Below, piece after piece: positions 1 to 7,245 of a stretch of 16,221 bases of DNA. Each line of letters opens with the position of its first letter. The first letter of the stretch is position 1. The stretch is from contig JBEVNX010000033.1 in assembly GCA_040507895.1 (NCBI GenBank), forward strand, positions 1 to 16,221, given 5' to 3'. The notes beneath the pieces were generated by a model that worked only from the letters and a program-made list of their open reading frames with translations, searched no databases and was not told where the DNA came from. The position numbers were made by a program, and so were the translations under genes. The DNA is from JBEVNX01 sp040507895 (lineage in GTDB: Bacteria; Desulfobacterota; Binatia; JACPRU01).

Positions 1-436
1 CGTGGTGGAGCCGGATCGCCACCTCGAGCGGGATCGGCTCGCCGGCGCGAGCGAGGCCGGGGATCATGTCGAGAATGAACAGGCGATCGACCAACTCCCG
101 ATTGTCGTAGCAAAGGTAGAACGCGACCGCGCCACCCCAGTCGTGCGCCATCACGCCGATCTTGGCGAAGCCGAGCTGCGCGACCAGCTCGCGCACGTCG
201 CCGGCCAGCGTGCGCTTGTCGTAGCCGCTGACCGGCTTGCCCGAATCGCCGAGACCGCGCAGGTCCGGCGCGACCACGGTGAAACGCTCGGCGAGCGCCG
301 GGATCACTTTCCGCCACTCGTACCAGCTCTGCGGCCAGCCGTGCAGCAGCACTAGCGCCGGGCCCGAGCCCGCGATCACGTAGTGCATGCGAAAGCCGTT
401 GACGACGTGAACATGATGAGTCCAGGGGTGCTTCAC
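1..436 (-). CDS. Alpha/beta hydrolase, epoxide hydrolase-like (5' part, runs off window)
   Basis: This is the N-terminal 145 residues of an alpha/beta-hydrolase-fold enzyme; the C-terminal part, with the rest of the catalytic triad, lies beyond base 1. The start is GTG at 436, chosen because GGAGGTGA sits just upstream and translation opens directly into the family pattern. The oxyanion-hole segment HGWPQSW is at residues 32-38, the strand and turn APDLRGLGDS at 56-65, and the nucleophile elbow AHDWGG at 97-102. An aspartate nucleophile (D99) in HDWGG is typical of epoxide hydrolases and related haloalkane or fluoroacetate dehalogenases rather than serine esterases. No signal peptide is visible, so it is probably cytoplasmic. 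The gene is divergent from the SDR gene at 641. The substrate cannot be inferred, and epoxide hydrolase versus dehalogenase cannot be settled without the missing cap and C-terminus. Confidence 0.88.
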   Translation of the reverse strand, partial: MKHPWTHHVHVVNGFRMHYVIAGSGPALVLLHGWPQSWYEWRKVIPALAERFTVVAPDLRGLGDSGKPVSGYDKRTLAGDVRELVAQLGFAKIGVMAHDWGGAVAFYLCYDNRELVDRLFILDMIPGLARAGEPIPLEVAIRLHH

Positions 437-640
437 GATTCACCTCCGTGGGTCACGGTGGCGGCGTTTAGCGGAAAGGCTCGCACCCAAGCAAGGCGAA
501 GCCCTCGCGCGGGCCGGAGCGACACGAAAGAATCGAGCCCAACCTCCGTTCGAGGCCTTGAGCATCGGCGGGCGCCGCACTAAGCCTACGCCGGCAGCTC
601 GCCGACGCGAAAGGCGGGGCGCAAAACGAAGGAGATCCAG

Positions 641-1402
641 ATGGCAAGAAGGCTCGCCGGAAAATCAGTGCTCATCACCGGAGCGGCATCGGGCATCGGA
701 CGTGCGACGGCTCTCGCCGCGGCGCGCGAAGGCGCCTCGCTCGTGCTCGCCGACGTATCAGGCGAGGCCGGCGAGAGCGCCGTCGGGCAGATCCAGGCGG
801 AAGGCGGCCGGGCAGCCTTCGCGCGCTGCGACGTCACCAAGCAAGCCGAGGTCGACGCGGCGGTGCGCCGGGCGGTGGACCTCTACGGCCGGCTCGATGG
901 CGCCTTCAACAACGCCGGCATCGAGGGCGTGCTCGCGGCTACCGCCGACTATCCCGAGGACGTGTTCGCGCGCGTCATCGAGGTGAACCTCATCGGAGTG
1001 TGGCGATGCCTGCGCGCCGAGCTCGCCGCGATGCTGCAACAAGGCAAGGGTGCGATCGTCAACACCGCTTCGGTCGCTGGCCTCGTCGGCGCCAACGCAT
1101 TCGCGGCATACGACGCGAGCAAGCACGGTGTCGTCGGCCTCACCAAGTCATGCGCCCTCGACTACGCCAAGAAAGGCATCCGCGTGAATGCGGTATGCCC
1201 CGGAGTCATCCAGACGCCGATGGTCGACCGGCTCGCGGCCGCCGCCCCGGGCATGATGCGCGCGCTGCTCGACATCAAGCCGATGGGCCGGGTCGGCGCG
1301 CCCGAGGAGGTCGCCGAAGCGGTAGTCTGGTTGCTCTCCGATTCCGCTTCGTTCGTGACGGGGACGACGCTCGCCGTCGACGGCGGTCTCACGGCTCAGT
1401 AA
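641..1402 (+). CDS. Short-chain dehydrogenase/reductase (classical SDR)
   Basis: This is a 253-residue NAD(P)-dependent oxidoreductase of the classical SDR family, full length for the family. The ATG at 641 is preceded by GAAGGAGA at a good distance. The cofactor motif TGAASGIG is at residues 13-20, the NNAG motif at 90-93, N116 fits the catalytic-tetrad asparagine, and the active site is S144, Y157 and K161 (YDASK). An aspartate at the end of the second strand (LVLADVS, D38) favours NAD over NADP. The C-terminal LAVDGGLTAQ is the usual SDR ending. Its substrate is not evident; such enzymes range from 3-oxoacyl-ACP reductases to steroid or secondary-alcohol dehydrogenases. It lies on the same strand as the cyclophilin and acyl-CoA dehydrogenase genes and may be cotranscribed with them. 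Confidence 0.93.
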   Translation: MARRLAGKSVLITGAASGIGRATALAAAREGASLVLADVSGEAGESAVGQIQAEGGRAAFARCDVTKQAEVDAAVRRAVDLYGRLDGAFNNAGIEGVLAATADYPEDVFARVIEVNLIGVWRCLRAELAAMLQQGKGAIVNTASVAGLVGANAFAAYDASKHGVVGLTKSCALDYAKKGIRVNAVCPGVIQTPMVDRLAAAAPGMMRALLDIKPMGRVGAPEEVAEAVVWLLSDSASFVTGTTLAVDGGLTAQ

Positions 1403-1460
1403 CGGGCGCCACCGGAGATCGACGTTGCTTTTCACCGGCGGATCTGAAAAACCCGCCGGG

Positions 1461-2075
1461 ATGATCCCGAGATCGCTAACCCTCGTCGGCGCGCTCGTGC
1501 TCGCCATCGGGGCCATCGAGGTGGGGTGCACCATGGCCGAAGACGGCAAGCCGGAGAACCCGAACGATCCGATCGTCTTGATGTCGACGTCGGCGGGCGA
1601 CGTGAAAATCGAGCTTTTCAAGGACAAGGCGCCGGCGACGGTAGCCAACTTCCTGACCTATGTGAACGATAAATTCTACGACGGCACGGTGTTCCACCGC
1701 GTGATCCCTCGCTTCATGATCCAGGGCGGCGGCTTCACCCCGGACATGAAGCAGAAGCCGACCAAGGCGGCGATCAAGAACGAGGCCGGCAACGGTCTCA
1801 AGAACCAATTCGGCACGCTCGCCATGGCCCGCACCAGCGACGTCAACAGCGCCACCGCCCAGTTCTTCATCAACACCAAGGACAACGACTTCCTCGATCA
1901 CAAGGACGACACGATGCAGGGCTACGGCTACTGCGTGTTCGGCAAGGTGATCGAAGGCTCGAAGGTCGTGCAGAAGATCGAGGCTGTGGAGACCGACTCG
2001 AAGGGAGCGCACGAAGACGTTCCCGTCGAGCCGGTCGTCATCAAGTCGATCCGGGTGGTGAGCCCGGGCAAGTGA
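1461..2075 (+). CDS. Exported peptidyl-prolyl cis-trans isomerase, cyclophilin type
   Basis: This cyclophilin-type prolyl isomerase has about 204 residues and catalyses cis-trans isomerisation of X-Pro bonds during protein folding. The core is intact: FHRVIPRFMIQGG at residues 78-90 with the catalytic arginine R80 and pocket residues F85, M86 and Q88, FGTLAMAR at 117-124, and SATAQFFIN at 130-138. The N-terminus (MIPRSL then a hydrophobic run to about residue 22) looks like a Sec signal peptide with likely cleavage after CTMA, placing the enzyme in the periplasm. The cysteine there is not in a good lipobox because glutamate is at -3. An alternative TTG start at 1425 has GGAG seven bases upstream and would give 216 residues, but with an unusually long n-region. 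An internal ATG at 1533 would give a cytoplasmic form. The acyl-CoA dehydrogenase gene begins 10 bases after the stop. Confidence 0.93.
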   Translation: MIPRSLTLVGALVLAIGAIEVGCTMAEDGKPENPNDPIVLMSTSAGDVKIELFKDKAPATVANFLTYVNDKFYDGTVFHRVIPRFMIQGGGFTPDMKQKPTKAAIKNEAGNGLKNQFGTLAMARTSDVNSATAQFFINTKDNDFLDHKDDTMQGYGYCVFGKVIEGSKVVQKIEAVETDSKGAHEDVPVEPVVIKSIRVVSPGK

Positions 2076-2085
2076 GCATGGGGCG

Positions 2086-3207
2086 ATGGACTTCGCCCTG
2101 ACCGCCGCCCAGGCGGCGCTGTGCGAAGAGGTCCGCGCCTTCCTCGGCGAGAACCTGCGCCCCGAGGACACTCGCGACGACGGCTGGATCGTCGGCTTCT
2201 CGCGCGAGTTCAGCCGGGCGCTCGGCGCGCGCGGCTGGATCGGCTACACCTGGCCGAAGCGCTACGGCGGCGCCGAGGGCTCGTACCTCGAACGGCTGAT
2301 CATCACCGAGGAGCTGCTGCGCGCCGGAGCGCCGGTCGGCGCTCATTGGCTCGCCGACCGGCAGATCGGCCCGGCACTCCTCGCCTACGGGAGCGAAGAG
2401 CAGCGCCAGGAGCTGCTGCCGCGGATCGCGCGGGGCGAGCTCTTCTTCTGCATCGGCATGAGCGAGCCGAACGCGGGCTCCGACCTTGCATCGCTGCGGA
2501 CCCGCGCCGTCGAGGACGGCGACTTCTACGTCATCGACGGCCACAAGATCTGGACGACCAACGCGCACGAAGCGGAATACTGCTACCTCGTCGCCCGCAC
2601 GGACCCGCGCGCGGCCAAGCACAAAGGGATCAGCGAGTTCCTGCTCGACATGAAGTCGCCTGGCATCACGGTGCGGCCTATCGTCGACATGGCGGGCGAG
2701 CACCACTTCAACGAGATCTTCTTCGAGGGCGTGCGCCTCCACCGCCGCTGGCTGGTCGGCGAGAAGAATCGCGGCTGGTATCAGATCGCCTCGCAGCTCG
2801 ACTACGAGAGGAGCGGCATCGAGCGCTTGCTCAGCAACTGGCGGGTGTTCCGCGATGCGGTCGAGCACGCGAAAGAGACCGGGCTCGTCGTGAACCCGCT
2901 GTGGCGCGACCGATTGGCGTCGATCGAGACCCGACTCTCGATCGGCCGCTGGCTGATCTATCGGGTGGCATGGCTGCTCACCCGCGGCGTCGTACCGAAC
3001 AAGGAGTCCGCGCTCACCAAGGCCTTCGCGACCGAGCTCGAGCAGGAGATCGCCGAGGTCGCGGGGCAGATCTTCGGCATGCACGCCCTCCAGGGCAGGC
3101 TGGCGCGAGCCATGGCCTTCGCCCCCGGCTACACGATCATGGGCGGCACGTCGAACATCCTGCGGAACATCATCGCGATCCGCGGCCTCGGGCTGCCGAC
3201 GGCTTGA
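2086..3207 (+). CDS. Acyl-CoA dehydrogenase family protein
   Basis: This 373-residue FAD-dependent acyl-CoA dehydrogenase would introduce an alpha,beta double bond into an acyl-CoA. The flavin-contact segment MSEPNAGSDLASL is at residues 125-137, IWTTNA at 155-160, and the C-terminal signature GGTSNILRNIIA at 353-364. The position that carries the catalytic glutamate in the MCAD-type YEGT motif is glycine here. Instead, E241 in LDYERSGIERL matches the alternative helix-G glutamate used by isovaleryl- and long-chain acyl-CoA dehydrogenases, so the enzyme is probably active. The ATG at 2086 is the only sensible start; an ATG eight bases earlier is out of frame, and the Shine-Dalgarno is weak. 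It follows the cyclophilin gene closely. Substrate chain length or branching cannot be read from the sequence. Confidence 0.93.
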   Translation: MDFALTAAQAALCEEVRAFLGENLRPEDTRDDGWIVGFSREFSRALGARGWIGYTWPKRYGGAEGSYLERLIITEELLRAGAPVGAHWLADRQIGPALLAYGSEEQRQELLPRIARGELFFCIGMSEPNAGSDLASLRTRAVEDGDFYVIDGHKIWTTNAHEAEYCYLVARTDPRAAKHKGISEFLLDMKSPGITVRPIVDMAGEHHFNEIFFEGVRLHRRWLVGEKNRGWYQIASQLDYERSGIERLLSNWRVFRDAVEHAKETGLVVNPLWRDRLASIETRLSIGRWLIYRVAWLLTRGVVPNKESALTKAFATELEQEIAEVAGQIFGMHALQGRLARAMAFAPGYTIMGGTSNILRNIIAIRGLGLPTA

Positions 3208-3389
3208 GCTCTACGGCCGAGCGCTGACTGCGGCAGCTCTGTTTCGGATTTTGAACGGTGATCTACTACCGGCGGCGCGGTCGGCGCGTGCTCAAAGGCA
3301 TTGCAGGAGAGTGGAAGCTCTGCGTGGTTGCCGCCTGAGCGAGCCCACCGGAGAGCGACGATATCGCCCGGTGCCGGCCTTTCCCCGCT

Positions 3390-3851
3390 TCAGTTCGGCG
3401 TGTAGCGGACGAGCACGCGGCTCCCGTCGGCGAATCCTTTCCGGAAGCTCTCTTCGTACTTCTTCCAGCCATCCGGATACTTCCGAGCGAAGGTTTCGAG
3501 GAGGATCGAGTACGTCTCCGGTTCGTTCACCACTGCGCCGGTTGCCGTGAACGACGGCCCGTCGGGCTTGCCGATCCAGATCTTCGCTTGCGGGCGCCCC
3601 CAGCCGATTCTGCGCACCCGCCACGTCGTCGGTGGCGTGCCCACGTAGACCGATCCCTTGTGCCACAGAAACCAGATCTCCGCAGGTCGCGAGAGATTCC
3701 CGTCCTTTCGCGTCGAGGAGATGTAGACGAACGTGCTCGAGGCGAGGAGGTCCTGGAGATTCTTCGGCAGCTCTCCACCCGCCGCCGGAGAGGCCAAGAG
3801 CACGACGAAAAGCAACGAGAGGAGCTTGGTCGAAAAGGCTCGGTAGCGCAT
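3390..3851 (-). CDS. Exported small protein resembling PNPOx-type split barrel
   Basis: This is a 153-residue protein. Residues 1-25 form a convincing signal peptide: MRYRAFSTK, then a leucine-rich core, then ASPAAG. The mature part (residues about 28-150) resembles the pyridoxamine 5'-phosphate oxidase-like split barrel: FVYISSTRKDGNLSRPAEIWFLWHK at 41-65 has the strand, charged turn and 'W-F' strand pattern, followed by GSVYVGT (66-72), a basic RVRRIG stretch (78-83), and AKIWIG and TATGAVV strands. This pattern is reminiscent of F420- or FMN-binding split-barrel proteins. Translation could begin upstream as far as 3947, but the ATG at 3851 places the signal peptide at the N-terminus. It is convergent with the acyl-CoA dehydrogenase gene. 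The gene and its export are well supported; the fold assignment is moderate and the ligand unknown. Confidence 0.72.
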   Translation of the reverse strand: MRYRAFSTKLLSLLFVVLLASPAAGGELPKNLQDLLASSTFVYISSTRKDGNLSRPAEIWFLWHKGSVYVGTPPTTWRVRRIGWGRPQAKIWIGKPDGPSFTATGAVVNEPETYSILLETFARKYPDGWKKYEESFRKGFADGSRVLVRYTPN

Positions 3852-4020
3852 GGTGCCTGGCTTTACGCCCTTCGTCGCGCCTTGGGAAGCGCCGCGTGAT
3901 TGGTCGGCGAACGCGGCCACAACCGGCCCGTGGTCTCTCAGTAGCAAGCTCGTTCCTTAGGTTGACCCGGAGCGCGGCTGCACGGAAGGCCACCCCATCG
4001 CGTCCGCATGCACGGCTTCG

Positions 4021-4833
4021 CTACGAGCCCTCGTCGTCGCCGATCGACGCCGCAGTCGGCTGGGACTCGCGCGGTCCGAAGCAAACGCCGCGGCGCGAGG
4101 CGCGGATGAACTCGACTAGCTCGCGCACCTCGTCCGAGGCGGCCGGGTCCACTTCTTCGAGTGCGCGCTTCAAGTTGCGCGAGCGTAGGAACAGCGCCTT
4201 GAACGCGCTACGGATGTCGCGGATCGATTGCGGCGAGAAGCCGGCGCGCCGAAGCCCGATCAGGTTGATCGCCCGCACCGTATGCGTGCCATCCATGATG
4301 CAGAAAGGCGGCACGTCGCGGCTCGTGCGCGAGAGGCCGCGCAGCAACGCCAGCCGGCCGATGCGCACGAACTGGTGGACCACGCAGTTGCCGGAGACGA
4401 AGCCGCGATCGCCGAGCTCCACGTAGCCGGACAGCAGCGCCCCGCCGGCCACGATGGCGTCGTCGCCGATCCTGCAGTTGTGCGCGACGTGACTGTTCTG
4501 CATGAAGTAGTTGCGATCGCCGATGCGCGTCTCGCTCCCCGGCTTGGTGCCGCGGTGGATCGTCGCGTGCTCGCGAAACACGTTGCCGTCCCCGATGCGC
4601 AGGAACGATTCCGCGCCCTCGAACGCGATGTCCTGCGGCGCGTCGCCGATCACCGCGCCGGAATGGATGACGTTGTCGGCGCCGATCTCCGCCCCACCCG
4701 TGACGATGGCGTGAGCCGCGATCTGAGTGCGCGTGCCGATCCGCGCGGGCCCTTCGATCACCACGTAGGGCCCGATCGAGGCGCTCGCGTCAATCTCCGC
4801 GCGCGGATCGACGACCGCGGTCGGGTGGATCAT
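4021..4833 (-). CDS. lpxA: LpxA-type acyl-[ACP]--UDP-N-acetylglucosamine O-acyltransferase
   Basis: This 270-residue protein is built of left-handed parallel beta-helix hexapeptide repeats (about residues 2-160) followed by an LpxA-type helical C-terminus. The family marker IGDAPQD is at 62-68. SHVAHNC at 114-120 contains H118, equivalent to the catalytic base H125 of E. coli LpxA, with H115 equivalent to H122. DVPPFCIMDG and the segment ending LIGLRRAGFS (191-200) match the LpxA C-terminal domain. It would transfer a 3-hydroxyacyl chain from ACP to UDP-GlcNAc, the first step of lipid A synthesis in the cytoplasm. Its ATG overlaps the yacG stop as ATGA. Unusually, lpxD, fabZ and lpxB are not adjacent; it ends an operon that includes a Gfo/Idh/MocA dehydrogenase and an aminotransferase, so a modified UDP-amino-sugar substrate is possible. 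Confidence 0.92.
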   Translation of the reverse strand: MIHPTAVVDPRAEIDASASIGPYVVIEGPARIGTRTQIAAHAIVTGGAEIGADNVIHSGAVIGDAPQDIAFEGAESFLRIGDGNVFREHATIHRGTKPGSETRIGDRNYFMQNSHVAHNCRIGDDAIVAGGALLSGYVELGDRGFVSGNCVVHQFVRIGRLALLRGLSRTSRDVPPFCIMDGTHTVRAINLIGLRRAGFSPQSIRDIRSAFKALFLRSRNLKRALEEVDPAASDEVRELVEFIRASRRGVCFGPRESQPTAASIGDDEGS

Positions 4834-5024
4834 TCGTCGTTCTCGTCGTCGCCTGGCGCCTCGGAGCCCGGCTGTCGCTCGTCCGGAATGCGATATCGCT
4901 CGGACGCCCAGTTGCCGAGATCGCGGAGCCTACATCGCTCCGAGCAGAACGGACGATAGGGGCTCCGCTCCCAGACAACCGCCTGCCGGCACGTCGGACA
5001 GCGAACGGAGTCGGGAGCGGGCAT
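4830..5024 (-). CDS. yacG: YacG-type zinc-binding DNA gyrase inhibitor
   Basis: This 64-residue protein of the YacG family carries a CPTC...CSERC zinc site: C9, C12, C27 and C31. The segment YRPFCSERCRLRDLGNW (23-39), followed by SERYRIP, is diagnostic of the family, and the acidic tail (GDDENDE) is also usual. E. coli YacG binds DNA gyrase and inhibits it. The frame stays open well upstream of 5024, but that part overlaps the CDP-alcohol phosphatidyltransferase gene, and the ATG at 5024 gives the normal family length. There is no strong ribosome binding site. The stop codon overlaps the lpxA start by four bases, so the two are probably translationally coupled. Context (between a phosphotransferase and lpxA) gives no functional clue; the family is often near coaE instead. 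Confidence 0.9.
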   Translation of the reverse strand: MPAPDSVRCPTCRQAVVWERSPYRPFCSERCRLRDLGNWASERYRIPDERQPGSEAPGDDENDE

Positions 5025-5056
5025 GAGGGGACTGTAACAGCGCAAACGTCCGCGCC

Positions 5057-6211
5057 TCAACGATCGAGCAGGCGGAGCGCCACGAGGCCGAGGGGAAACG
5101 CCCAGAGGCCGATCGCCATTCCCCAGACGAACCACTGGAGCTTGCCGATCGCGGCCAGAACGAGCAGCACGTAGGCGAACTCGCGGTTGCCGAACGCCTC
5201 GAAGAAGGCGAGCGTGCGGGAGGAAGGTCGACCGCGCACGATCACCCAGTAGACGACGAGCCAGCTGGCGACCACGCCCGCCAGAGACACGGCGCCGAGC
5301 CACAAGTACGGACCCAAGGGGTCCGCGAAATAGGCGCGCAGCGCCACGCAGGGAAAGAGCACCGCATGCACGACGTTGTCGCCGACGACGTCGAGCTTCG
5401 CGCCCTCGGCCGACTCCTGGAACTTGAGGCGCGCGATCTCGCCGTCGCAGCCGTCGACGATCGTCGAGACGAGGAACAGCGCGCAGCCGAGGAGCCCGAA
5501 CTCATACGTCGGCCGCAGCAGCAACAGCGCGCCGGCGATGCCGAGGCTCATCGAAAACCAGGTGATTTGGTTCGGGGTGATCGGCCAGGGCGCCAAGCGC
5601 CGCGAGACCGCGCGCGACAGGGCTCGATCGACATAGCGCGCGAACACGTTCGTGGTGTTGCGGGCGAGGCTCTGGAAGAGCGCATCCTCGGCGCGGCCGA
5701 GGTCGGCGGCGGAGGCGACGCGCACGTAGAGCGCGGGCTCGGCGAGCGTCCGTGCCGCGCGCGGACGGCGCTGCTCCGGCGTCCAGCCGTCGGCGGCGAG
5801 CGCCGCGAGCGCCTCGGCATCGGCGGAGAACGGCCCGTCCGCCGCGGCTGCCGCCGGCTCTCCGCGCGCCGCGGCAAGCTCACGAAGGTGTGCCGCATCG
5901 ACGATCCAACGGTCGGGCAGGACCACCCAGCGACCGCCCTCGCGCCGCACCCGATCCGGCCATCCTTCGCGGCCGACGACTTCCCACTGCCTGCCCTCGA
6001 GACGAGGATCGTCTGCGAGCGCGCCGCGCAGGGTCGCCGCACCACCCTCGGCGACGAGCAGCAGCCGCTCGAAGCCCGCGCGCCACGCGGTGTAGACCGC
6101 GCGGCGCCAAAGATCGAGCCCAGCGAGCCGCCAGTTGACACCGGCGCACCAGACCAAGATCCGACTGGAGGGCAGCCGCTCGCCCGCGCCGCCGCTGAGA
6201 TCGAGCGCCAT
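5057..6211 (-). CDS. CDP-alcohol phosphatidyltransferase with N-terminal degenerate nucleotidyltransferase-like domain
   Basis: This 384-residue membrane protein has two parts. Residues about 205-384 are a CDP-alcohol phosphotransferase: the full signature DxxDGxxAR(x8)GxxxDxxxD is present as D253, D256-G257, A260-R261, G270, D274 and D278, with hydrophobic segments around 220-232, 236-252, 303-326, 346-358 and 361-382. The preceding segment, RNTTNVFARYVDRALSRAVS then ITPNQITW, resembles the start of the transferase half of archaeal inositol-phosphate cytidylyltransferase/DIPP synthase fusions. Residues about 15-170 resemble a nucleotidyltransferase Rossmann domain (RILVWCAGVNWRLAG, then FERLLLVAEGG and VVLPDRWIVD) but lack the GxGxR and PKPLL motifs, so this half is probably not catalytic. 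The ATG at 6211 overlaps the dehydrogenase stop as TAATG. It would transfer a phospho-alcohol from or to a CDP-activated partner; donor and acceptor are unknown. Confidence 0.88.
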   Translation of the reverse strand: MALDLSGGAGERLPSSRILVWCAGVNWRLAGLDLWRRAVYTAWRAGFERLLLVAEGGAATLRGALADDPRLEGRQWEVVGREGWPDRVRREGGRWVVLPDRWIVDAAHLRELAAARGEPAAAAADGPFSADAEALAALAADGWTPEQRRPRAARTLAEPALYVRVASAADLGRAEDALFQSLARNTTNVFARYVDRALSRAVSRRLAPWPITPNQITWFSMSLGIAGALLLLRPTYEFGLLGCALFLVSTIVDGCDGEIARLKFQESAEGAKLDVVGDNVVHAVLFPCVALRAYFADPLGPYLWLGAVSLAGVVASWLVVYWVIVRGRPSSRTLAFFEAFGNREFAYVLLVLAAIGKLQWFVWGMAIGLWAFPLGLVALRLLDR

Positions 6212-7245
6212 TAGCCGCTCGCCGCACCGGACTCGCCGGGGTTCGAGAGCGGAATCGTGCGCCCCTCGGAGCGGTACGCGGCGGCGATCATCTCCGCCAC
6301 ACGCACGGCCTCTGCGAGGTTCCGGCCGCGGCGATCCGGATGCTGCATCTCGGCGCGGAAATCCTCCAGCAGCGCGGGGAACCACTCCGGGTGGTAGCTG
6401 CTCGCCGAAAGCGCCGGCGCGAACCGCGTCTCCTCCGGCGTCTTACCGTTCACCGCCACGACCAACCGGTCGTCCGCGATGCGTACTTCTCCGAGCGAGC
6501 CGCGTGCGCATCCCCCGGTGCGTCGCTCCGGCGCTCCCCAGCGGAGCTCGATTCGCGCGCGCAGCGGGCCGAAATCGATCTCGCACTCGACGGCGTCCTC
6601 GACGCCGACGCCGAGCGTGGTACCGAGACGCGCCACGATCGAGCGCGGCACGCGGCCGGTCAGGAACAGCATCAGGTAGAACGCGTGCCAGCCGTGGTCC
6701 ATCAAGATCCCGCCGCCCGCCTGCTGCGGGTCGAGCCGCCAGCCGGCCTCCGCAGCGCCCTGGGGCGCGCTCGGGCGCAGCACTTGCCACTCGATCTCGG
6801 CGAGCTCTCCGACCAACCCGGCGCGCAAGAGCCCGTGCAAGCGGCGGAACAGCGGCGCGTATTTCCAGTTGTGGACGGTGAACAGCGCATGACCCGTGCG
6901 GCGCGCCGCGTTGGCGACATCGGCGGATTCGGCGAGATCGAGAGCCAGAGGCTTCTCACAGAGCACGTGGAGCCCTCGCGCCAGCGCTTGGGTTACGACC
7001 TGCGTATGGAAGCGCGGCGGGGTGGCGACGTCGGCGAAGTCGAGCTTCGTCTCCGCCTCGGCGGCCGCCGCGAAATCCGCGTAGGCGCGAGCCCCCGGCA
7101 ACGCCGCGAGCGCCAGCGCGCGGCGCTCCTCGGAAGGATCGATCACGGCCGCGATCTCGAAGCCCGGCGCCAGGCGAAAGCCCGGCACATGCGCCTGTTC
7201 CGCGACCTTGCCGAAGCCGACAATCGCGCCGCGATGCCTCTTCAC
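6211..7245 (-). CDS. Gfo/Idh/MocA family NAD(P)-dependent oxidoreductase
   Basis: This 344-residue oxidoreductase belongs to the family acting on sugars, inositols and UDP-sugars. The N-terminal Rossmann motif GFGKVAEQAHVP is at residues 10-21, and the family marker CEKPLALD at 96-103 contains the catalytic-region EKP. The second-domain motif GGGILMDHGWHAFYLMLFL at 177-195 carries the conserved aspartate and histidine. The start is GTG at 7245, the first start before the Rossmann strand; it overlaps the aminotransferase stop as GTGA. The stop codon shares one base with the next gene's ATG (TAATG). Next to a PLP aminotransferase, the likely job is oxidation of a hydroxyl to a ketone for transamination. 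The substrate (an inositol, a sugar phosphate or a nucleotide sugar) is an open question. Confidence 0.92.
   Translation of the reverse strand: MKRHRGAIVGFGKVAEQAHVPGFRLAPGFEIAAVIDPSEERRALALAALPGARAYADFAAAAEAETKLDFADVATPPRFHTQVVTQALARGLHVLCEKPLALDLAESADVANAARRTGHALFTVHNWKYAPLFRRLHGLLRAGLVGELAEIEWQVLRPSAPQGAAEAGWRLDPQQAGGGILMDHGWHAFYLMLFLTGRVPRSIVARLGTTLGVGVEDAVECEIDFGPLRARIELRWGAPERRTGGCARGSLGEVRIADDRLVVAVNGKTPEETRFAPALSASSYHPEWFPALLEDFRAEMQHPDRRGRNLAEAVRVAEMIAAAYRSEGRTIPLSNPGESGAASG

Noticed and set aside
558..586. Possible promoter TTGAGC-N17-TAAGCC before the SDR gene
   Set aside because: The -10 box matches the consensus at only two positions; not supportable, although a promoter must lie somewhere in 437-640.
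1524..1538. Possible lipobox cysteine in the cyclophilin leader (IEVGC)
   Set aside because: Glutamate at -3 does not fit the lipobox; an ordinary signal peptidase site after CTMA is more likely.
2041..3084. Long minus-strand open frame (347 codons) opposite the acyl-CoA dehydrogenase gene
   Set aside because: Its translation is low-complexity and rich in Asp, Arg, Leu, Val and Ala, with no family motif, while the plus strand encodes an unmistakable full-length acyl-CoA dehydrogenase. High GC produces such antisense frames.
3208..3389. Terminator or RNA gene in the convergent gap after the acyl-CoA dehydrogenase
   Set aside because: Only short chance pairings such as GAGCT/AGCTC are visible, with no stable stem plus T-run and no tRNA-like fold.
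3940..4020. Terminator after lpxA
   Set aside because: TGCACGG occurs twice in the same orientation and GCATGC is palindromic, but no convincing hairpin with a T-run was found.
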